Positions 54,174 to 62,729 of a DNA stretch of 64,000 nucleotides are shown piece by piece. The stretch's first letter is position 1; each line of letters begins with the position of its first letter. Origin of the DNA: Candidatus Heimdallarchaeota archaeon (lineage in GTDB: Archaea > Asgardarchaeota > Heimdallarchaeia > Hodarchaeales > Hodarchaeaceae); contig CP070695.1 in assembly GCA_020353515.1 (NCBI GenBank), positions 1,797,435 through 1,861,434 of the forward strand, read 5' to 3'. The notes beneath the pieces were generated by a model. That model did no database searches. It was not told where the DNA came from and was given only the letters and a program-made list of their open reading frames with translations. Made by a program: the position numbers and the translations under genes.

Positions 54174-55978
54174 TAGGAGGGACCTCCTACAACTTCAGGA
54201 AGTGCTTCAAATATCGTTTGATATTGAGGGCACGACTCTAGCATTTTATCATGTGGCCCATAAGCACAAATTTCTCCTTTATCAAATAAAACAACGAAAT
54301 CCGATTCAATAAGAGTCCTTAATCGTTGTGTTACAACGATAGATGTACGATCCTCCATCAACTTATCAAGAGCCCGACGAAGAAGAAGCTCAGTCTTGGA
54401 ATCAATGGCAGATACGGAATCGTCAAGTAACAAGACCTTGGGATCTGCTAAAATAGCTCGAGCAATCGCAATACGCTGTCTTTGACCTCCAGAAAGCTTT
54501 GATCCACGTTCTCCAATCCTAGTTTCAAACCCTTGGGGAAGTTTTTCAATAAATGTTAATGCTTGAGCGTTCTTCGCTGCGGAAGCAATTTCTTCATCTG
54601 AAGCATTTGGATCAGCAAATGCGATATTTTCTCTTACAGACGCAGAAAAGAGAAACACTTCCTGCTCAACCATCGTGACTCCTTGACGAATTTCACCAGC
54701 AGGGATTTCAGTTAAAGGAGTACCATTAATTTTGATTTCTCCTTCCGTTGGATCATATAAGCGAAGTAACAACTTGAGGAAGGTTGATTTCCCAGATCCT
54801 GGGCCCCCAATTATAGCTACTCTGGAACCAGAAGAAATAGTAAGATTTATGTTCTTTAACGCTGATTTTGTTGAATTTCCATAGTTAAAACTTACATCAT
54901 CGAACACAATGTCACCACCCCAATCAGGAACTACTCCTTCTTGAGCTGTATCAGGTACAGGATCCTTCCATGTCATCTTCAGCCAAATACGATCCGCATT
55001 GGTTTTCCCAGCTCTAATATTGAGAATTGCCATTGGAAGCATGAAATTAATGAATTGGAGTGATAATAGCATAGAAACGGAGGAAGTGAAAGTATCAATG
55101 GTACTAGGATTTTCTGCTAAGTTGATTAGACCTAAACCGAATATAATGGCCGTTAAAGCAATCAAAACTAATGCAGGCCAAAAGAATGCAGAAAGGCGTC
55201 CTTCTTTTGTTACTATATCTGCGTAGCTAGTACTACCAGAAGCAAAACGTTTGTTCTCCTGATCCTCTTGATTAAAACTTCGAACAACTTCGATTCCTCT
55301 AAAAATTTCTTGAGAATCACGTGTTACAACAGCTAAGCGAGAGGCAAGCTCTTCACGAATTGGCCCAATTACTGATGCATATCGGACAACTAAGAGAATG
55401 TAGAGTGGAAATCCCAGTAAAGCAATTAGGAAATAAGCAGGATCGAACGCTAGAAATACAATTGTAATAAATATCATACTTAGTAAGGAACCAGATAGCA
55501 TTCGCATACTTGGGTTGACTCCCATCCGCATTTGAGAGATTTCATTCATAGCCATGGATAACAGGCTACTACTGTCAATCTCATCATGAAATGTCATGGA
55601 GTGTTCCTGTACAATGTCGAAAAACTCTTGTCGAGTATCTCTTTCATATCTAAATGCGGCTACAGTCCATGAATAGTTTGTAACAAAGGTGATTACAAAA
55701 CTTAGAAGGGCAGAAATGATTATTCCTAAACATGCAAAGAGGAAAGCTTGAGAAAAACCATCTGATTGAAGAATACTGAACGCTTGCCCAAGAAGAATAC
55801 TGGGAAATAATATCAAGAAGGCACTTATTAAAGACATTCCTAAGCTCAACAAAACAAGACCTGGACTTCGCCAGAAAAAACTTAAATACCAATGTGTAGC
55901 AGAACGATACTTTTTGGTCGGTAACGGAGTGAATTTTCTCCGTTGTACATCGGTTGAAACTGTCTGGGGTACTTGCAT
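54173..55978 (-). CDS. ABC exporter half with degenerate ATPase site
   Basis: 601 residues: six membrane helices (about 35-330), ATPase domain (about 360-590) with Walker A GGPGSGKST and a perfect signature LSGGQRQR. The Walker B end is VLLLDDSVS, so the catalytic Glu is Asp, and the switch His is Gln (VVTQRL). Paired with the next gene this gives one consensus and one degenerate ATP site, as in the heterodimeric exporters BmrCD, LmrCD or TM287/288. Start ATG 55978 has TGGAAGA upstream and a TATA box at 56011-56019. First gene of the two-gene operon, divergent from a PadR-type regulator that probably represses it. Confidence 0.9.
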   Translation of the reverse strand: MQVPQTVSTDVQRRKFTPLPTKKYRSATHWYLSFFWRSPGLVLLSLGMSLISAFLILFPSILLGQAFSILQSDGFSQAFLFACLGIIISALLSFVITFVTNYSWTVAAFRYERDTRQEFFDIVQEHSMTFHDEIDSSSLLSMAMNEISQMRMGVNPSMRMLSGSLLSMIFITIVFLAFDPAYFLIALLGFPLYILLVVRYASVIGPIREELASRLAVVTRDSQEIFRGIEVVRSFNQEDQENKRFASGSTSYADIVTKEGRLSAFFWPALVLIALTAIIFGLGLINLAENPSTIDTFTSSVSMLLSLQFINFMLPMAILNIRAGKTNADRIWLKMTWKDPVPDTAQEGVVPDWGGDIVFDDVSFNYGNSTKSALKNINLTISSGSRVAIIGGPGSGKSTFLKLLLRLYDPTEGEIKINGTPLTEIPAGEIRQGVTMVEQEVFLFSASVRENIAFADPNASDEEIASAAKNAQALTFIEKLPQGFETRIGERGSKLSGGQRQRIAIARAILADPKVLLLDDSVSAIDSKTELLLRRALDKLMEDRTSIVVTQRLRTLIESDFVVLFDKGEICAYGPHDKMLESCPQYQTIFEALPEVVGGPS

Positions 55979-56010
55979 AACTTTTCTTCCAGTGATAATG
56001 GATTATTTTT

Positions 56011-56048
56011 CTATATACCCAATAGCTAGAAAAACTATATATAGGTTT
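56011..56048. promoter_or_regulatory. Promoter and operator-like palindrome of the exporter/PadR pair
   Basis: On the minus strand GGTATATAG (56011-56019) is a TATA box 33-41 bases before the exporter start. Next to it, 56032-56048 reads AAACTATATATAGGTTT, a near-palindrome around the 10-base core CTATATATAG (56035-56044). The site between divergent PadR and exporter genes fits a repressor operator. Confidence 0.45.
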
Positions 56049-56129
56049 CCTAGATATATTATGTACGAACTGTGTAGCGAAATCTAGGTTTTTTTATTCA
56101 CTGTTAGATAGAAAAGAGGTTTAATCAGT

Positions 56130-56729
56130 TTGGATTCGACAGATAAACTTGTAGAAAAGTGGATCCAAGGATTTCATCGTGGCAGTTTGCGTTTTTTCAT
56201 TCTACATCTTCTTCGTCACGAAAGAGAGGACAAAAACATCACACAAACAGGTGAAAACCTCTTTAGAAAAAAAATACATGGATACCACATTGCAAAGGCA
56301 ATTAAAGAAATTACAGAGGAAAAATGGGAGCCTACAACAGCTTCTATCTATCCAATACTCAATCAATTCGAAAAAGAAAGAATAATCGAAGAAATTGCAG
56401 AAGGAAATAATAAAGAGGGAAAACGATTCACTAAGAAGTATCGATTAACGGATTATGGACTAGAAGTAGCACAAAAATTAGAACAAGCACGTAAAGATTT
56501 TGCTAAAGCTTTTAGGATCCATCCTCGCCATATCCCACCTCCACAATCCCATCTACAGATGATAAAATCTAAGCTAGACCTTAGTGATGAAGAAATTTCT
56601 GAAATATTGGCAAGTGCTAGTTTAAGGGATCTTAAGATCGAAAAAAAACAGCTTGAAGAAAGTATTCTTCTGATTCAAGAGACTTTAAAAGCTGTTGAGG
56701 CTGAGATTGAGCGTAAGAAGACTTCTTAA
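56130..56729 (+). CDS. PadR-family transcriptional regulator
   Basis: 199 residues, TTG start with GAGGT 9 bases upstream. The PadR winged helix spans about 20-125: FHRGSLRFFILHLLRHE, YHIAKAIKE, the recognition region WEPTTASIYPILNQFEKERII, and a wing with RFTKKYRLTDYGLEVA. An unusual insertion (about 32-48, TQTGENLFRKKIH) lengthens the first helix turn. The C-terminal part is a coiled coil for dimerisation. PadR proteins such as LmrR often repress a divergently transcribed multidrug ABC exporter and respond to its drugs; the same layout is present here. The ligand is unknown. Confidence 0.88.
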   Translation: MDSTDKLVEKWIQGFHRGSLRFFILHLLRHEREDKNITQTGENLFRKKIHGYHIAKAIKEITEEKWEPTTASIYPILNQFEKERIIEEIAEGNNKEGKRFTKKYRLTDYGLEVAQKLEQARKDFAKAFRIHPRHIPPPQSHLQMIKSKLDLSDEEISEILASASLRDLKIEKKQLEESILLIQETLKAVEAEIERKKTS

Positions 56730-56907
56730 CTTTGAAGAAGAAAGAAAAAATTAAGGAGTTAATGAGATTAATAGTTTGATACTCTACGGAGAAGAAGACT
56801 CCAATAAATAAAATTGCCTCTCTTAAGAAAGGTTTTTTAAAGGTAAAACTATTTCTTTTTAATATCTCTCTGTATTGGGAAGAAAAGTAACTACTGATTG
56901 AGGAAAC

Positions 56908-58605
56908 ATGTGTGGGAGAAGAAATAGACCTCTAAAAATCATTATTTTATTTGTTGTTTTATTGTTTCATCCGAGTATTTCCTTTTCTATCGTCCAAATT
57001 AACTTATCAAACTCGCTGGTCTCTGCAACCAGATTAATTTCGCAGATTTATACGATATGTGATCCCATCAATGTTACAAACGATGATGAATTGGCTGCTG
57101 TAGCGAGTAGTGGCACAGGAACTGCTAACGACCCCTATATCATTGCAAACTGGAATATTACTGGTTCTTCAACTGATGGTATTTTTATCACAGGAACAAC
57201 GAAGTATATCAGAATAAATAATTGCTGGATTGTTAATTCTACTAATTATGGAATAAATGTGGATAATATAACCATAGGAACGGCGATAATTACCAACAAC
57301 ACCTGTAACAGTAATCGTTATGGTATCTATCTTGAGGATTCTGGTTCTTCAAATATAACCAACAACACCTGTAACAGCAACCGTTATAATGGCATCTACC
57401 TCCGTTATTCTACTAATACGATTATAGCTAACAACACCTGTAACAGTAATCGTTATGGTATCTATCTTGAGGATTCTGGTTCTTCAAATATAACCAACAA
57501 CACCTGTAACAGCAATGATAGGACTGGTACCTACCTTTACTCTTCTGGTTCTTCGACTATTACTAACAACACCTGCAACAGCAATGATAGGACTGGTATC
57601 TACCTTGAGTATTCATATTCTTCGACTATAGTTGACAACGTCTGCAATAACAATAATGAGCATGGCATCTTCATTTACGAAAATAGTTATTCAACTATAG
57701 CTAGCAACACCTGTAACAACAATAGCAGGACTGGAATCTACACTTGGGATTCTCTTTCTTTGGTTATAACCAACAACACCTGTAACAACAATAGTAATGA
57801 TGGCATCTTCATTTACGAATGTAATTTTTCAACTATAGATAATAACATTTGCAGCAGTAATGATGGGACTGGTATCTACCTTTATATCATCTTCCTCTCC
57901 TCTTCTGGTTCTTCGACTATTACCAACAATACCTGTAACAGCAATGACTATTATGGCATCTATATTGACTCTCCTGGTTCTTCAACTATTACAAATAACA
58001 CCTGCAACAACAATAGTGGAACTGGCATCTACCTTGAGGATTCTTCTTCTTCGACTGTAGCTAAAAACACCTGCAACAACAATATTGAGTATGGTATCTA
58101 TTTTTACTCTTCTAGTTCTTTAATTGTGACCAATAACACCTGTAACAGCAATATTGAGTATGGTATCTACTTTTATTCTTCTAGTTCTTTAATTGTGACC
58201 AACAACACCTGTAACAGCAATTATGAGTATGGCATCTACCTATATCGTTCTGGTTTTTCGACTATTACCAACAACACCTGTTACAGCAATGATGGGACTG
58301 GTATCTATCTATTTCGTTCTGATTATTCGACTGCAGCCAACAACACCTGCAACAACAATGTTGAGTATGGTATTTTCCTATATCATTCTGGTTCTTCGAT
58401 TGTAGTCAACAACACCTGCAACGATAATGGTGAAGATGGCATCACTTTTTGGGATCCTGATACTACTACTATTGCTACTTCAGAACCTACAACCAGTGGA
58501 ACCGAGACAAGTAGCTCTAATTCATTTTTATATAGAATTGGATTATTCTTATTTATCCTTGGGTTATTAGTAGCATTAATACTTGTTAACAGACGAAAAA
58601 AGTAG
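56908..58605 (+). CDS. Surface beta-helix protein with 17 cysteine-bearing rungs
   Basis: 565 residues. Signal peptide 1-28, a short spacer with NDPYIIANWNITG (typical NosD start), then about 17 tandem rungs of 22-28 residues (usually 23) at about 130-510. Each rung carries N-x-T-C-N-x-N, then G-I-x-L/F, then S-x-S-T-I. This is a right-handed parallel beta-helix in which one Cys and one N-glycosylation sequon repeat per turn, so a column of stacked cysteines is predicted. The end has a Thr/Ser linker, one membrane helix and tail NRRKK. It is anchored outside the cell. No catalytic residues recognised; probably adhesin or protective wall protein. Confidence 0.85.
   Translation: MCGRRNRPLKIIILFVVLLFHPSISFSIVQINLSNSLVSATRLISQIYTICDPINVTNDDELAAVASSGTGTANDPYIIANWNITGSSTDGIFITGTTKYIRINNCWIVNSTNYGINVDNITIGTAIITNNTCNSNRYGIYLEDSGSSNITNNTCNSNRYNGIYLRYSTNTIIANNTCNSNRYGIYLEDSGSSNITNNTCNSNDRTGTYLYSSGSSTITNNTCNSNDRTGIYLEYSYSSTIVDNVCNNNNEHGIFIYENSYSTIASNTCNNNSRTGIYTWDSLSLVITNNTCNNNSNDGIFIYECNFSTIDNNICSSNDGTGIYLYIIFLSSSGSSTITNNTCNSNDYYGIYIDSPGSSTITNNTCNNNSGTGIYLEDSSSSTVAKNTCNNNIEYGIYFYSSSSLIVTNNTCNSNIEYGIYFYSSSSLIVTNNTCNSNYEYGIYLYRSGFSTITNNTCYSNDGTGIYLFRSDYSTAANNTCNNNVEYGIFLYHSGSSIVVNNTCNDNGEDGITFWDPDTTTIATSEPTTSGTETSSSNSFLYRIGLFLFILGLLVALILVNRRKK
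57292..58440 (+). repeat. Tandem 66-69-base repeats encoding beta-helix rungs
   Basis: About 17 units with AACAACACCTG(T/C)AACA as the common core. A perfect 86-base direct repeat occurs at 57295-57380 and 57430-57515, and 58081-58149 is repeated next to itself at 58150-58218 with three differences, showing recent unequal exchange. Confidence 0.85.
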
Positions 58606-58661
58606 GATTAGTAAAAAAGAAATTATCTTGAAGAAAATAAAACGTTCCATCAGAATAAAGT

Positions 58662-58674
58662 ATAAATATATAAA
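58662..58674 (+). promoter_or_regulatory. TATA box of the amphi-Trp gene
   Basis: TATAAATATATAA, 33-45 bases before ATG 58707, is the clearest TATA box in the window. Confidence 0.6.
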
Positions 58675-58706
58675 TTGCCTAATAAGTAAAAAAGGGTGAA
58701 TCATAA

Positions 58707-59042
58707 ATGTTTGAAGAAATTGAGGAATCTGAACAAGAAGAGGAAGAGAAGGAAGAAGAATTGGAGGAGGAAGATAACGAAAAAGTATTATTGGAGAGCG
58801 AATCCAAGAAAACTCCAGACGAAATCGCATCATTCTTAAGAGGATTAAGTGACCAGGTAGAAAAACGTTCGATTACCATGAAACAGGGAGGAAATCTACT
58901 CACACTCACCCTACCTGAGAATCTTGTCTTAGAAGTTGAAGTCGAAGAAGAGGGTGAAGGAGCCAAAAAGAAACAATCTTTAGAAATAGAGATTGAATGG
59001 TACGAAGAAGATATAGCCAAGGGAGCATTAGAACTGGAATAA
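58707..59042 (+). CDS. Amphi-Trp domain protein with acidic N-terminus
   Basis: 111 residues. Residues 1-30 are almost all Glu with Asp. The rest, FLRGLSDQVEKRSITMKQ, LTLTLPENLVLEVEVEEE and LEIEIEWYEEDI, has the alternating strand pattern with final W of the amphi-Trp domain (TIGR04354-like), known mostly from archaea and of unknown function. ATG 58707 has GGGTGA upstream. Small, soluble, and probably cytoplasmic. It is transcribed alone and converges with the carboxypeptidase. Confidence 0.8.
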   Translation: MFEEIEESEQEEEEKEEELEEEDNEKVLLESESKKTPDEIASFLRGLSDQVEKRSITMKQGGNLLTLTLPENLVLEVEVEEEGEGAKKKQSLEIEIEWYEEDIAKGALELE

Positions 59043-59057
59043 GGATCTCTTGTTGTA

Positions 59058-60773
59058 TTAGTTCCTTTTGATTTTTTTTCTTGATTTTATTAAGACAAGT
59101 GTGACTATAGAAAAAAATGGAATGAAAATTTCAATTGATACTTGAGCCTCTACTACCTGATCTTCTTGAATGGTTATAGGTCTGTACCCCATATACTCAT
59201 TTCCTATCAAGAAAGTAAGATTTGATCCTCGTGTGAAATCTTGCTCTAGCTCAAATTTGAAAGCCTTTTCTACAGCTTCCCCCGCAGATATTTCTGAAAT
59301 AGTCACGGGTGATCCTTTTCGTAAGACTGGTACAGAGATTTCCTTCATAACATTTAATTTACTAATGGAACCAATAATAGGGCTTTGACTCTTCATATTT
59401 AGTGTGACTTCTAAGATATCACTCGTATTTTTGTCTCCCACAACAGATTTAACTGATACTTCCAATCGAGGAGTAATTAGCAACCAGTAACTAAATACAG
59501 ATTGTATATCAGACCAGAGATCTTCGATTGCGGATTCTTCAGGAGCAAATTTCTCATAAATCCCATCCCATCGCCATATCTTCCTTGATCTGCCATCAGA
59601 TACAAGCGTTACAAGATCTTGAGAGGAAGTGTTATGATATACTTCAAAGGTAAGTGGAACTAGACAGTTTTTAACCGCATACATCCAATCACCCCACTCA
59701 CCTGCACAAGTATAGCCAATAGATTGAGGATCATCTGATTCAGAGAGATAGTTTGATGGCAAAAAAGTTTTCAAATCAGTATAAATCTGATTATACAGCT
59801 CCTCTTCAGCCCAATAAGTTTCTGATGCCCACGGAAAGTATGTTCCGTTAATTCCTGAATGAAGTGAAATTGCGGTGGCAAATGTTCTAGTTTCCATGAA
59901 ATCCCGAAATGTTTGTGTTTCAGGCTCCGAAAAGGGAGCAGTACCTTGGTAATCTTCACGTAAAGTATTCATTGACTTTCCGCTATCACAAGTAGAATCA
60001 CGCCATCGATAATCATAATTTCTATTAAGATCGACTCCACTAAGTGGATCTTCATTGATCAACCCATCCTCATCGTTATCTATTCCCTCATAATAATATT
60101 CAGTTTCGACCCACTCGTTATCTTTATTCTGGGTATAAACAATAAATTCGGAAATAACTCCATCGTTGTTAGTGTCTTCTGGGGGATCCTCATTAAATAC
60201 ACCGTCATTATCATCATCAATAGATCGGAAATTTTTCCGGAACCATGGATTTCCCTGCATTGTCTCGTTTCCTACAACATAATGAAGCCCATCTGGGTTC
60301 AGTGAAGGAATGAAAAATATCTCCTGATCATTTACTTTATTGGTAATATCTATGTTGTAACCATAACTATTCACCAATACAAGCATGAATCGCAGACTAA
60401 TTTCGACAGTTATCTGTTCACGAGCATGATGCTGGCCTACAAACAACACACCGGCTTTAGGAAGAGGATTCTGTTCATTCGTAATTCTAAGACAAAATAT
60501 ATCTCTACCCTCAATGCTTCTTCCTATTGAGTAAAGATCGACTATTTCTGAAGCAGTATCATTCATTTGTTGTAATTCTTCAAATAATTCTTCAGGAGTA
60601 TGGTATTGATCAGGATATAACAATGAGAGGCTAGTCCAGTTTCTCACTTTTCTAGCAACCTTAATCTCATTTACTTCATAAATGGGCGTTTCTTTGACCG
60701 ATTCAACTTGAGTAACGCTGATAGTAGACGCTAAAAGGAAAAGAAGGATGAATAGGAACGATTTCTTAGTCAT
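59058..60773 (-). CDS. Secreted M14 zinc carboxypeptidase, membrane-anchored
   Basis: 571 residues. Signal peptide 1-25. The M14 motif GQHHAREQITVE (zinc His and Glu) is near residue 113, NPDGLHYV near 155, NRNYDYRW near 250, the third zinc His in ISLHSG near 300, and the catalytic Glu in LTFEVYHN near 385. Between about 185 and 245 lies an insert with two Asp/Asn-rich loops (DDDNDGVFNEDPPED and DNDEDGLINEDP), like calcium-binding dockerin/thrombospondin-type-3 loops. The C-terminus is a membrane helix with KSRKKIKRN. It would remove C-terminal residues from peptides outside the cell. GAGGTCATGATATT precedes the ATG. Confidence 0.9.
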   Translation of the reverse strand: MTKKSFLFILLFLLASTISVTQVESVKETPIYEVNEIKVARKVRNWTSLSLLYPDQYHTPEELFEELQQMNDTASEIVDLYSIGRSIEGRDIFCLRITNEQNPLPKAGVLFVGQHHAREQITVEISLRFMLVLVNSYGYNIDITNKVNDQEIFFIPSLNPDGLHYVVGNETMQGNPWFRKNFRSIDDDNDGVFNEDPPEDTNNDGVISEFIVYTQNKDNEWVETEYYYEGIDNDEDGLINEDPLSGVDLNRNYDYRWRDSTCDSGKSMNTLREDYQGTAPFSEPETQTFRDFMETRTFATAISLHSGINGTYFPWASETYWAEEELYNQIYTDLKTFLPSNYLSESDDPQSIGYTCAGEWGDWMYAVKNCLVPLTFEVYHNTSSQDLVTLVSDGRSRKIWRWDGIYEKFAPEESAIEDLWSDIQSVFSYWLLITPRLEVSVKSVVGDKNTSDILEVTLNMKSQSPIIGSISKLNVMKEISVPVLRKGSPVTISEISAGEAVEKAFKFELEQDFTRGSNLTFLIGNEYMGYRPITIQEDQVVEAQVSIEIFIPFFSIVTLVLIKSRKKIKRN

Positions 60774-60899
60774 AATATCATGACCTCAAATCATTAATTT
60801 TGAAGATCATTAAAAAATTTGTGATACCAGCAAAAATCAAATAATCCCTATTCCTCTCATAGATAACAATACTTCTTCATTCTTTTTTGACTCGGATAA

Positions 60900-61970
60900 T
60901 TATTCCACCTTATCTTCAAATAAATGATAGAATTCTGAAGGAAGCTGTTGATAATTCACTTGATCAGCCACTGAGGATAAATCTACAGAATTATAGGTAT
61001 TCCAGAACAAAATGGGTGCATTTGTCTTAGCTTCTTCCACATAGGCTAGGAGGGCTGCCAGTGTTTTTCCGGTATAGGTAGTCTCCAACATCACACCTTC
61101 TGTTTTCTTCACTATTTCAACAGCCTCTAATCCCTCTGGCGTCACTCTCCCATATTTTCCACCAAAAAAATGGTCAATAAGTTTAAATTTCGGTTTATAT
61201 TGAAACTTTCTAAGTTTAGAATCTTTTTGTAAAATTTTAAGAGCACCTTTAATAAGACTCTTTACTTTCCTACCTGTTGCCGCCATTTTATCAGTCACAC
61301 GAATCCCTATTACTTGCGTTTGTAAATTTGTTAACTGAACTCCTAATTCAATCCCCGCCATTGTCCCTGTTGTTCCTGCAGCTACATAGATCTGTTCTGG
61401 TTCAGGAAGCTTCCCCTCTTCGATCTGTTGTTTTAACTCCAGTACAGCATTCACATAACCCAATATTCCAATAGGTGTACTTCCTCCTGCAGGTAACCAA
61501 TATACTCGTTTTCGTTTCAGACGATCAAGGAAATAGAAGTTTAATCCTACTCCCAAATAGTTTTTCACATACTTCAATTCGGCTCCATAGTAGAAGTCTA
61601 ATTTGAGATTGTCAAGTACATGTTTCGACAGAGGTTGATTAATCAGATATAGAACGACATTCAAACCTTTTTCTTTAGCAAAAATTGCGGTTGCTAATCC
61701 GTGGTTTGTACCAATACCTCCAAGAGTCGCAATCGTTTCCTTTTCCTTCTCTAATGCATCAGCGATGAGAAATTCGAGTTTTCGTACCTTATTACCTCCA
61801 TATGTTGCTGAAGTAAGGTTATCCTGCTTTATCCAAATCGAGGTACCTGTTTTCAGATGATTTTCCAATTTCTCAAGATTTTTAACAGGAGTTGGAGTAT
61901 TTACCAATGATATCCATGGAATAACTCCATCTAAGTCCGAGAATTCCTCAAACAATAAAGGTTGTGACAT
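60900..61970 (-). CDS. PLP-dependent ACC deaminase/D-cysteine desulfhydrase-like enzyme
   Basis: 356 residues from ATG 61970 (an in-frame GTG 15 bases upstream is possible). The PLP lysine is in YGGNKVRKLEF near residue 55, followed by LGGIGTNHGLATA, the phosphate-binding GTTGTMAGIELG near 190, and the C-terminal ETTYTGKTLAAL. This is the fold-type II group that includes 1-aminocyclopropane-1-carboxylate deaminase and D-cysteine desulfhydrase, which release ammonia with a keto acid or sulfide. The reaction cannot be told from sequence. Cytoplasmic, transcribed alone. Confidence 0.85.
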   Translation of the reverse strand: MSQPLLFEEFSDLDGVIPWISLVNTPTPVKNLEKLENHLKTGTSIWIKQDNLTSATYGGNKVRKLEFLIADALEKEKETIATLGGIGTNHGLATAIFAKEKGLNVVLYLINQPLSKHVLDNLKLDFYYGAELKYVKNYLGVGLNFYFLDRLKRKRVYWLPAGGSTPIGILGYVNAVLELKQQIEEGKLPEPEQIYVAAGTTGTMAGIELGVQLTNLQTQVIGIRVTDKMAATGRKVKSLIKGALKILQKDSKLRKFQYKPKFKLIDHFFGGKYGRVTPEGLEAVEIVKKTEGVMLETTYTGKTLAALLAYVEEAKTNAPILFWNTYNSVDLSSVADQVNYQQLPSEFYHLFEDKVE

Positions 61971-62173
61971 TAAAAAGAACACCACTCAAGTTTAATAGAA
62001 AGAAACTTGTTCTAATGTTGTAGTTTCATTTCTAAAAGAATTCAAAACCTTTTTGGGAGTATAATAAAATATGTCTTACTTGAAAATTAGGAAAATAAAG
62101 AGGACAAATTGGGGGTATTTTTCCGATACTCGGCCGCAGATCGGTGTTATTCTAAATAGGAGAGTCGAAAGAC

Positions 62174-62728
62174 ATTATACAAGGAGAAAATATTTCATTA
62201 AGAGGATTAGAACTCTCTGATGTTGACGAGCTGATGAAATTCTGGAATAATCCCGAACTACAACAATTTCTTTCCAGACCACGTATCGCTTCACGGGATG
62301 AAGAAGTAGAATGGATTAAAAATACCTGGGAGAGACGTCGAAAAGGGGAAGCATTTATTTTTGGGATTTTCCTCCACGAGAAAGATCAATACATAGGAAA
62401 CGTTGAACTACGAATAGATAACAAGATTGCCCAAAGAGGAGGATTAGGTATATCAATATTCAATCCCAACTATTGGAATAAGGGATATGGCACAGAAGCA
62501 GTTAAATTACTCCTCAATTTTTCATTCTCTTCGCTAAACTTACGTAGTATTGAATTAGAAGTGTTTGCTTTTAATGAGAGAGCACAAGCATGTTACAGAA
62601 AGGTGGGTTTTACCGAAATTGGAAGAAAACGACAAGCTCATTTTTTAAAGGGTAAATTTCACGACATAGTTCTGATGGATATATTAGCTACGGAATTTAC
62701 TGAGGCATTAGAAAAAAAAGGGGAGTAA
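62174..62728 (+). CDS. GNAT N-acetyltransferase, RimJ/RimL-like, odd start
   Basis: About 184 residues if begun at 62174. The acetyl-CoA site NKGYGTEAVKLLLNF (R/Q-x-x-G-x-G/A variant) and NERAQACYRKVGF are those of the RimJ/RimL acetyltransferases of N-terminal or antibiotic amines. The first ATG is at 62234, but the frame before it encodes IIQGENISLRGLELSDVDEL, which is the standard N-terminus of the family, and no ATG, GTG or TTG occurs there. AGGAG lies 11 bases before an ATT (62174). ATT or the next codon ATA may be the real start. Conservative coordinates would be 62234-62728. It is one base from the next gene. Confidence 0.7.
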   Translation: MIQGENISLRGLELSDVDELMKFWNNPELQQFLSRPRIASRDEEVEWIKNTWERRRKGEAFIFGIFLHEKDQYIGNVELRIDNKIAQRGGLGISIFNPNYWNKGYGTEAVKLLLNFSFSSLNLRSIELEVFAFNERAQACYRKVGFTEIGRKRQAHFLKGKFHDIVLMDILATEFTEALEKKGE

Positions 62729-62729
62729 A

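Noticed and set aside
57292..58440. Regular 66-69-base repeats looked at first like a CRISPR array.
   Set aside because: Units are in frame inside an intact coding region, vary along their length, and have no spacer-repeat structure; they encode beta-helix rungs.
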